A DNA stretch of 13,239 bases from assembly GCA_022865725.1 (NCBI GenBank), contig JALHTP010000113.1, positions 1-13,239 on the forward strand, written 5' to 3'. The translations under genes and the position numbers were made by a program. Below are positions 8,478 to 13,239 of the stretch, one piece after another. The notes under the pieces were generated by a model. The model did not search any database and had not been told where the DNA came from. It worked only from the letters and a program-made list of their open reading frames with translations. The stretch comes from Methyloceanibacter sp. (GTDB taxonomy: Bacteria > Pseudomonadota > Alphaproteobacteria > Rhizobiales > Methyloligellaceae). Positions within the stretch are counted from its first letter, which is position 1, and each line of letters opens with the position of its first letter.

Positions 8478-8561
8478 GATTGGTGCTTCAACATCAACCC
8501 GCCCTTCAGCGCCATGGATAACGAGATCGACATCCGCAAGAAGATGCTGAACGGCTGTTAG
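8475..8561 (+). pseudogene. Post-stop remainder of repeat 2 in the CGFxGxRW protein
   Basis: This is the in-frame continuation after the TAA. It encodes D-W-C-F, an acidic stretch, and a C-terminal MLNGC before TAG, and corresponds residue by residue to the end of repeat 1 (AWCI...LKQC). No ribosome site precedes it, so it would be made only by readthrough. A single base change from a Tyr codon (TAT or TAC) to TAA would explain it. A recent nonsense mutation, an assembly or base-call error, or true readthrough are all possible. Confidence 0.65.
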
Positions 8562-8573
8562 CGCCGGCGATCC

Positions 8574-9554
8574 TCACTCGGCGCCTTCCGCGTCGGCGCC
8601 GCGCATCTCGAAGCCAAAGATCGCCAAGGCCTTTGCCAAGTGCGGCGGCAGCGGCGCGGTAACGTCCACCACCCCTTCCCCCGATGGATGGGGAAAGCTG
8701 ATCCTCCGCGCATGCAGATGCAGCGTGTTGTCGATGCCCTCCGGCAGTTCGGCGCCGCTCGGATATTTCTCGTCCCCCAGAATCGGGTGGCCGATGATGG
8801 CCATATGCGCGCGGAGCTGATGCTGCCGCCCGGTGACCGGCTTGAGCGAGACGAAGGAGACCGTCTGCCCGGCCCGGTCAATGACGGCGTAATGGGTCAC
8901 CGCCGACTGCGCGATGTCCTGCTCGCCCGGCCGCGCTTTGCGCACGCGATCGCCTTCGGGGCCCGACGCCTTGACCAGCGCCGCCTCGATCTTGCCTTGC
9001 GGCGGCTTCGGCACGCCATGCACCAGCGCCCAGTAGATCTTCCGCACCGAGCGCGTCTGGAAGGCGCGGCCGAGCTTGGCGGCGACCGCGCGGCGCTTGG
9101 CGACCACCAGCACGCCCGAGGTGGCGCGGTCGAGCCGGTGCACCAGGCGTGGCCGCGTCTCAGGCCCGTCGCCCAGGCCTTCCAGCAGGCCGTCGATATG
9201 GTGGGGGGTCTTGGTGCCGCCTTGCACCGCCATCCCCGACGGCTTGTTGAGCACGAGAAGATCGTCGTCCTCGTAAAGGGTAATGGAGGCGAGAAAATCG
9301 CGATCGGCCTTCGACACCGCGTGTTTCGGGCCCGGCGGGGGTGGCGTGTCGGGAAGCGGCGGCACGCGCACCGTCTGGCCTTGCGTGAGCCGCGTGCTCG
9401 CCTTGGCCCTTCCTCCATCGACTCGCACTTGCCCGGTGCGCAACAGCTTCTCGAGCCGGCTATGGGGAAGGCTCGAATAATGGGTCTTGAACCAGCGATC
9501 GAGCCGCATGCCGTCTTCGCCCGCACCGACCTCTTTCTGCTCCACGCCTGCCAT
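8574..9554 (-). CDS. rluC: RluC/RluD-family 23S rRNA pseudouridine synthase
   Basis: This 326-residue cytoplasmic enzyme converts uridines of large-subunit rRNA to pseudouridine. It has an N-terminal S4 RNA-binding domain (about 15-65, MRLDRWFKTHY...RTGQVRVDGGRAKASTRL). A proline-rich linker (66-76) follows, and then the RluA-type catalytic domain: LVLNKPSGMAVQGG (100-113), HRLDRATSGVLV (139-150) with catalytic Asp142, and LKPVTGRQHQLRAHM near 237-251. The S4 domain and linker point to RluC (sites 955/2504/2580 in E. coli) rather than RluA; the exact sites here are inferred. ATG 9554 has only a weak GGTGG before it. It lies 36 bp after uspA on the same strand and may share its transcript, so part of its expression could fall under the upstream riboswitch. 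It converges on the repeat-protein gene with 12 bp between stops. Confidence 0.92.
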   Translation of the reverse strand: MAGVEQKEVGAGEDGMRLDRWFKTHYSSLPHSRLEKLLRTGQVRVDGGRAKASTRLTQGQTVRVPPLPDTPPPPGPKHAVSKADRDFLASITLYEDDDLLVLNKPSGMAVQGGTKTPHHIDGLLEGLGDGPETRPRLVHRLDRATSGVLVVAKRRAVAAKLGRAFQTRSVRKIYWALVHGVPKPPQGKIEAALVKASGPEGDRVRKARPGEQDIAQSAVTHYAVIDRAGQTVSFVSLKPVTGRQHQLRAHMAIIGHPILGDEKYPSGAELPEGIDNTLHLHARRISFPHPSGEGVVDVTAPLPPHLAKALAIFGFEMRGADAEGAE

Positions 9555-9590
9555 CCGCCACCAATGACTGCGCTGCTTACGATTTTCCAG

Positions 9591-10010
9591 TCATTTCATG
9601 ATCAAAACCGCGCAAGGGGCCAGCTCGACAAGGCGGTCGGTGGTCGAGCCGATCACCCGGTTATACAGTGCGGAATGGCCCATAAAGCCCGCGACGAGGA
9701 GATCGAAACCGTCGCGCTCGATGAAATCGACGATCGCCGGAACCGGGTGCCCCACCAGGACATGGCTGATCAGCTTCACGCGGTGATGCTTGGCTTCCAC
9801 TTCGGACTTGGCAACGACCTCGGCGAATTTACGGTCCGCAATCTCCTTATCGCCGATGACCTCCTCCCGCGAGCCTGGGATCCACTGGGTCTCCTCGACG
9901 CAGATCATATGCGCTTGCGCCTTATGCGAGTGTGCCAACCGCAGGGCGGCATCAAGCGCCTTGAAGGCTCCTTCCGAGCCGTCATTAGCGATCAGGATTT
10001 TCTTGAACAT
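9591..10010 (-). CDS. Universal stress protein, UspA family, ATP-binding type
   Basis: This is a 139-residue single Usp domain. It starts with the MFKKILIANDGSEGA strand-loop and carries the ATP-binding signature G-x2-G-x9-G-S (Gly108, Gly111, Gly121, Ser122), so it belongs to the ATP-binding (MJ0577-like) branch. It ends on the usual hydrophobic strand CAVLIMK. Its start codon lies inside the 3' end of the antiporter gene (26-bp overlap) with AAGGAG 7 nt upstream, which implies translational linkage. The pair therefore shares the fluoride riboswitch leader. UspA proteins paired with or fused to CPA antiporters are thought to regulate transport through ATP/ADP binding; here that is inference. 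From memory, usp genes are among those reported downstream of fluoride riboswitches. Confidence 0.93.
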   Translation of the reverse strand: MFKKILIANDGSEGAFKALDAALRLAHSHKAQAHMICVEETQWIPGSREEVIGDKEIADRKFAEVVAKSEVEAKHHRVKLISHVLVGHPVPAIVDFIERDGFDLLVAGFMGHSALYNRVIGSTTDRLVELAPCAVLIMK

Positions 10011-11148
10011 GGACGCTCTCCTTGACGATCGGGGGCAGTGTCGGTTGGAACCAGCGTTGCGCGATCAAGGTCGGCACCACGGCACTGGCGATGACCGCCG
10101 TCACTAGGATCGTATATTGCTCTTGGTCGATAATCCCGTGCGTCAGCCCAAACAGAGCCGAGATCGTGCCGAAGGTGAGTCCGGTGCACATCATCAGGGT
10201 CGTGTACATCCCCTCGCGCCGGTCGAATTTGTAGACCCGCGTGAGCGGAAGGATGCCGACAAATTTTGTCGCCATCTTCAACGCGAGAAAAATGAGGATG
10301 AGGCCGATACCGGCGACGATGGCATCGAATTTCACCAGCGACCCCGCTTTGAGGAAATAGAAGGGGGTGAGCAGCGCGAAAGTGATGGTGCGCAGCCGCT
10401 GCGCCAACGCGCGATTCGTCACGAAGAAGCTCGCGAGCATCATGCCGAGCAGATAGGAGGGCAGCACCGCCTCGCTCTTGGCGAGATTCGCCAATGCCCC
10501 CAAGCCGAAAAGGACGAGCAAGATCAGCTTGGCTTCCGGCTCGCTGACCCGCCCGCCGAAGCTTCGTTCGAACCACGGCATCAGCTTTGGCATCAGCCAC
10601 ATGGCCAGCGCCGTCACGATTGCGAACAGGACCAGCCAGAGATTGTAGTTCGCGAACACGATGCCGAGCGCCAAGACTGTAAACACGTCATTCACGAAGC
10701 AACCGGCAAGGATGATCTTGCCGATCTCGGTCCGATTGAAGCCGGTCTCGACCATCACGGCGTAGACGACGGCGACGGACGTTGTGGAAAGCGCAATGCC
10801 GGCGATTTGCGCCTGGGGCCAAGCCCAACCGAGCACGAAATGGGCGTAGGCCAGTACGCCAAGATAGGGGCCGAAGAAACCGGCAACACCGATGGACATC
10901 GTCGCGCCGAGATGCTTGCGGACCACCACCGGATCGAGCTCGGTGCCTGCGAGAAAGGTCAGCAGGATGGCCCCAAGGCTTGCCAAATAGGTGATCCAGT
11001 CATTGGGGGCAATGCCGAGAAGATTGCCGCCAATGCTGCCGACGATGATCTCGATTAGGGCGACCGAGATGCCCACCCTGATCGAGATCAGTGCCGAGAC
11101 GAGCGCGAGCCCGATCCAAAGCGCCGAAATGACCCACACATTCTCCAT
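9985..11148 (-). CDS. CPA-type cation:proton antiporter under fluoride riboswitch
   Basis: This 387-residue integral inner-membrane protein has about a dozen hydrophobic helices and matches the Na+/H+ exchanger domain of the CPA superfamily. Landmarks are FLAGTELD (65-72, conserved TM4-like element), STTSVAVVYAVM (121-132, unwound-helix element) and FVNDVF with Asn153-Asp154, the ion-binding pair. ND is the form linked to electroneutral exchange in several CPA members. It has no C-terminal RCK/TrkA-N domain, unlike KefB/KefC. ATG 11148 is chosen because AAAGGA lies about 6 nt upstream and the first helix begins at once; the upstream in-frame extension is not needed. The riboswitch suggests it helps cells cope with fluoride, perhaps by moving cations or protons to offset HF acidification or by exporting fluoride itself. 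Neither role is shown by the sequence. It is the first gene of a unit with uspA. Confidence 0.93.
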   Translation of the reverse strand: MENVWVISALWIGLALVSALISIRVGISVALIEIIVGSIGGNLLGIAPNDWITYLASLGAILLTFLAGTELDPVVVRKHLGATMSIGVAGFFGPYLGVLAYAHFVLGWAWPQAQIAGIALSTTSVAVVYAVMVETGFNRTEIGKIILAGCFVNDVFTVLALGIVFANYNLWLVLFAIVTALAMWLMPKLMPWFERSFGGRVSEPEAKLILLVLFGLGALANLAKSEAVLPSYLLGMMLASFFVTNRALAQRLRTITFALLTPFYFLKAGSLVKFDAIVAGIGLILIFLALKMATKFVGILPLTRVYKFDRREGMYTTLMMCTGLTFGTISALFGLTHGIIDQEQYTILVTAVIASAVVPTLIAQRWFQPTLPPIVKESVHVQENPDR

Positions 11149-11233
11149 GACCGTTCCTTTCTTAAGCGGCACGGACACACATCATCTGACGCGAGAGCCA
11201 AAGGCTTCGCGCAACTGGCAAACAGCGGGTCGG

Positions 11234-11262
11234 AAAAAGCACGACCCGCCTGGCGGCGGGTC
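11234..11262 (-). terminator. Rho-independent terminator of the fluoride riboswitch
   Basis: On the minus strand GACCCGCC (11262-11255) and GGCGGGTC (11250-11243) form a perfect 8-bp GC-rich stem with a GCCA loop. GTGC follows, then five T (11238-11234). It lies between the aptamer and the antiporter start, 85 nt before the ATG, so it would stop transcription before the coding region. Confidence 0.7.
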
Positions 11263-11267
11263 TACGT

Positions 11268-11299
11268 GACTCTCCCACCGCTATAGAGCGGCAGGAGTC
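11268..11299 (-). promoter_or_regulatory. Switching hairpin overlapping the fluoride aptamer
   Basis: GACTC (11299-11295) pairs with GAGTC (11272-11268), and CCGCT (11291-11287) with AGCGG (11282-11278), about a 4-nt loop. Its 5' arm uses CTCC (11297-11294), the 3' strand of aptamer stem P1, so aptamer and hairpin exclude each other. Its 3' arm contains CGGTGGG (11280-11274), which can instead pair over 7 bp (one G-T) with CCCGCCG (11260-11254), the 5' side of the terminator. Proposed logic: fluoride holds the aptamer, the hairpin opens, CGGTGGG blocks the terminator, and transcription continues. The pairings are seen; the mechanism is inferred. Confidence 0.5.
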
Positions 11300-11338
11300 A
11301 TCAGCCCTTCGGGCAATTTTGGGGGTCTCCATCCCCTT
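11289..11338 (-). promoter_or_regulatory. Fluoride riboswitch aptamer (crcB motif)
   Basis: The minus strand shows the fluoride (crcB) motif in order. GGGGATGGAG (11336-11327) is followed by ACCCCC (11326-11321), an AAA run (11320-11318), the short hairpin GCCC-GAA-GGGC (11314-11304), and the diagnostic CTGATGACTCC (11304-11294). GGGG pairs with CCCC to close the 5' loop or pseudoknot, and GGAG (11330-11327) pairs with CTCC (11297-11294) as P1. Layout and conserved bases agree with known examples, including the GGCTGATG element. These RNAs bind fluoride with magnesium and usually turn on crcB, fluoride-specific ClC carriers or stress genes. Here it precedes the antiporter-uspA unit. Confidence 0.85.
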
Positions 11339-11345
11339 GACCGAC

Positions 11346-11375
11346 AAACTAGGTGAGGAGCGGCATTTGCGTCAA
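11346..11375 (-). promoter_or_regulatory. Candidate promoter of the riboswitch-antiporter-uspA unit
   Basis: On the minus strand TTGACG (11375-11370, 5 of 6) lies 18 bp before TAGTTT (11351-11346, 3 of 6). Initiation about 7 nt later falls at the 5' edge of the aptamer, where a riboswitch transcript should begin. It sits just after the rarA stop codon. Confidence 0.45.
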
Positions 11376-11403
11376 GCAGCTAAGCCAAACAGCCGCAGCC
11401 TCC

Positions 11404-12735
11404 TTATGGCCTCCTCGGCTTTTTCGCGCGCAGGCTCGCCCAGCGGTCGAGACGCTGCTTGACTTCGGCCTCGTAGCCGTAGGTCGTGGGTGCGTAGAAC
11501 AATTGCCGCTGCATGCCGTCGGGAAAGTAGTTCTGGCCCGAGAACGCCTCCTCCTCGTTATGGTCGTAGGCGTAGCCGCTGCCATATCCTTCCTGCTTCA
11601 TCAGTTTGGTCGGGGCGTTGAGGATGTGCTTCGGCGGCAGCAGCGAGCCCCCCTCCTCCGCCGCGCGCTTGGCCTGCCCGAACGCGACATAGCCGGCATT
11701 CGATTTTGGCGCGGTGGCGAGATAGATGGTCGCCTGCGCCAGCGCGAGTTCGCCTTCGGGCGAGCCCAGGAAATCATAGGTGTCCTTGGCCGCGATGGCC
11801 TGGACCAGCGCATTCGGATCGGCGAGCCCGATATCCTCGACCGCCATGCGCACCAGGCGCCGCGCGATATAGAGCGGGTCCTCGCCGCCGGCCAGCATGC
11901 GCGCCAGCCAATAAAGCGATGCGTCGGGGTCCGAGCCGCGCACCGATTTATGCAGCGCGCTGATGAGATTGTAATGGCCGTCCTGGCTCTTGTCGTAGAT
12001 CGGCGCGCGGCGCTGCACGAGCTGAATAAGCGCCTCGCGGTCGAGCGGGGCCTTGGCGCCCGGCGGCGCCGCCAGAAACACATCCTCGGCGAGATTGATC
12101 GCGCCGCGCCCGTCGCCGTCGGCCATGGAGATGAGCGCTTCCCGCGCGTCCGCGGTCAATGGGAGCTTACGGCCCGCATGCGCCTCGGCGCGGACGAGCA
12201 GGGCCTCGATCGCCGCCTCGTCGAGCCGCTTGAAGGTGAGCACGCTCGCCCGTGACAGCAGCGCCGAGTTGAGCTCGAAGGAGGGATTCTCGGTGGTGGC
12301 GCCGACCAGAATGATGGTGCCGTCTTCCATATGCGGCAGGAAGGCGTCCTGCTGCGAGCGGTTGAAGCGGTGGATCTCGTCGACGAACAGCAGCGTGCCG
12401 CGCCCCTCCTCGCGGCGCGCTTTGGCCGCGTCGAACACCTTGCGCAAGTCGGCGACGCCGGAATGGATCGCCGAGAGCTGCTCGAAATGGAGCTCGGTGA
12501 CCTCGGCCAAGAGCCGCGCCACGGTGGTCTTGCCCGTGCCCGGCGGTCCCCAGAAGATCACCGAAGAGAGCCGCCCGGCCTTGACCATGCGTGAGAGGAT
12601 GCCCTGCTCGCCCAGGAGGTGATCCTGGCCGATCACTTCGGCGAGAGAGGCCGGCCGCAGGCGGTCAGCAAGCGGACGCGGCGCGCTCATCGCGAGCCCG
12701 GCAGCCTCGAACAAAGTGGCGGCGGCCTTCTTCAT
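11404..12735 (-). CDS. rarA: Replication-associated recombination protein A (AAA+ ATPase)
   Basis: This 443-residue protein matches RarA (MgsA, WRNIP1-like), an AAA+ ATPase that acts at stalled replication forks. The AAA+ core shows PLADRLRPASLAEVIGQDHLLG (21-42), Walker A GPPGTGKTT (63-71), Walker B LLFVDEIHRF (115-124), and the sensor segment GATTENPSFELNSALLSR (145-162). The C-terminal tetramerisation region includes DGHYNLISALHKSVRGSDPDA and the family-typical end with YFPDGMQRQLFY. Length is normal for the family. Start ATG 12735 has AAGG 7 nt upstream inside the protease gene; ATG 12690 (MSAPRPLADRLRP) is also possible and nearer the conserved region. It lies 3 bp after the Do-protease stop on the same strand, so the two are almost certainly cotranscribed. 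Confidence 0.95.
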   Translation of the reverse strand: MKKAAATLFEAAGLAMSAPRPLADRLRPASLAEVIGQDHLLGEQGILSRMVKAGRLSSVIFWGPPGTGKTTVARLLAEVTELHFEQLSAIHSGVADLRKVFDAAKARREEGRGTLLFVDEIHRFNRSQQDAFLPHMEDGTIILVGATTENPSFELNSALLSRASVLTFKRLDEAAIEALLVRAEAHAGRKLPLTADAREALISMADGDGRGAINLAEDVFLAAPPGAKAPLDREALIQLVQRRAPIYDKSQDGHYNLISALHKSVRGSDPDASLYWLARMLAGGEDPLYIARRLVRMAVEDIGLADPNALVQAIAAKDTYDFLGSPEGELALAQATIYLATAPKSNAGYVAFGQAKRAAEEGGSLLPPKHILNAPTKLMKQEGYGSGYAYDHNEEEAFSGQNYFPDGMQRQLFYAPTTYGYEAEVKQRLDRWASLRAKKPRRP

Positions 12736-12738
12736 CGC

Positions 12739-13239
12739 TTAGCCTTGAATGGCGAGATTGAACACTTTTCCCCCGCGCTCGACCGACAGCCGCCAGCCGC
12801 CGTCGGCCGCTTCGAGCACGCTGACCAGCCCGGCCACCGATTTGACCTCCTCGTTGTTGATGCCCACGACGATGTCGCCGCGCTTGACGCCAAGCCTCGC
12901 GGCCGGCGTCTTGTTCTGGACCTCGAGCACGACGACGCCCTCGCGCGTATCGTCATCGAGGCCCAAGTCCTGCGCGACCGCGGGAGAGATATTGGCGACT
13001 TTGCATCCCGTGAGCGGATGGCGCCCTTGAAGATCGCGCACATCGCGCGGCGGGTCCTCGACAGGGGGGATCAGCGTGACGATGGCCTTGACCTTTTGGC
13101 CCTTGCGCAGGACGCCGAGTTCGGCCGCGCCGCCGATGCCCTGCGTGACGAAGCGGTATTGGAAGGCTTGCGGATCCTGCACCGGCTTGTCGTCGACGCT
13201 GACCACGACGTCGCCCGCGAGCAAGCCGGCCTTGGCCGC
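12739..13239 (-). CDS. Do/DegP-family periplasmic serine protease, C-terminal part
   Basis: The frame is open to the right edge, so only the last 166 residues are present. They hold the end of PDZ1 (AAKAGLLAGDVVVSVDDKPV, then a short sheet ending VTLIPP) and a complete PDZ2 (about 75-166, with TPAARLGVKRGDIVVGINNEEVKSVAGL). Two PDZ domains at the C-terminus, with the AAKAGL element, are the layout of Do/DegP/DegQ protein-quality proteases of the periplasm. The trypsin-like catalytic domain and signal peptide lie outside the window. Which Do paralogue this is cannot be told from the PDZ part. The rarA gene follows after 3 bp. Confidence 0.88.
   Translation of the reverse strand, partial: AAKAGLLAGDVVVSVDDKPVQDPQAFQYRFVTQGIGGAAELGVLRKGQKVKAIVTLIPPVEDPPRDVRDLQGRHPLTGCKVANISPAVAQDLGLDDDTREGVVVLEVQNKTPAARLGVKRGDIVVGINNEEVKSVAGLVSVLEAADGGWRLSVERGGKVFNLAIQG

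Noticed and set aside
8640..10025. Long open frame on the plus strand across rluC and uspA
   Set aside because: It is antisense to two genes with clear motifs, has no recognisable domain or ribosome site, and is arginine/alanine-rich as expected from GC-rich third positions.
10117..11058. Long open frame on the plus strand across the antiporter
   Set aside because: It is the mirror of a multi-helix membrane protein, giving an artificially charged His/Glu/Gln-rich translation without a domain.

Overview
The window looks like a chromosomal segment of an alphaproteobacterium of the order Hyphomicrobiales (Rhizobiales). It is GC-rich. It carries an ATP12-family F1 ATPase assembly chaperone, an 83-residue twin-arginine small protein of a kind I associate with this order, a secreted Cys-rich protein with two CGFxGxRW repeats, and the housekeeping run Do protease - RarA - pseudouridine synthase. 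The genus cannot be fixed by eye.

Layout, left to right. Positions 1-924 (minus) hold the N-terminal 308 residues of a secreted FecR-domain/TPR protein whose C-terminus lies outside the window. Upstream of it in the same direction is a CRP/FNR-family regulator (1100-1999), preceded by a 16-bp CRP-like palindrome at an activator-like distance from a possible -10. A 350-bp gene-free stretch follows, then the small Tat-signal Arg/Trp/His-rich protein (2375-2626) and an exported L,D-transpeptidase-like protein that starts with TTG (2870-3865). This left quarter looks less GC-biased than the rest and resembles accessory or envelope-stress territory.

From 3937 rightward the genes look like core metabolism and housekeeping. 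They are the carboxyltransferase (beta) subunit of propionyl-CoA carboxylase (pccB, minus) and, divergent from it, an exported subtilisin-like S8 protease (plus). Next come an ATP12 chaperone (minus) and a small exported two-repeat protein (plus) whose second repeat is interrupted by an in-frame TAA although the frame stays open and family-like to the natural end. An RluC-type 23S rRNA pseudouridine synthase, a single-domain UspA protein and a CPA-type cation:proton antiporter (all minus) follow. RarA/MgsA and the C-terminal PDZ part of a Do-family protease (both minus) end the window.

The most informative part is the 255-bp gap before the antiporter (11149-11403). On the minus strand it reads as a promoter, then a fluoride riboswitch aptamer (crcB motif), a hairpin overlapping the aptamer's 3' side, and a Rho-independent terminator. 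A 7-bp alternative pairing could act as antiterminator. The antiporter overlaps uspA by 26 bp, and rluC follows after 36 bp. The gap therefore looks like a fluoride-induced ON switch for an antiporter-UspA unit, at a place where, from memory, relatives carry the fluoride channel gene crcB between rarA and rluC. No crcB is visible in this window.
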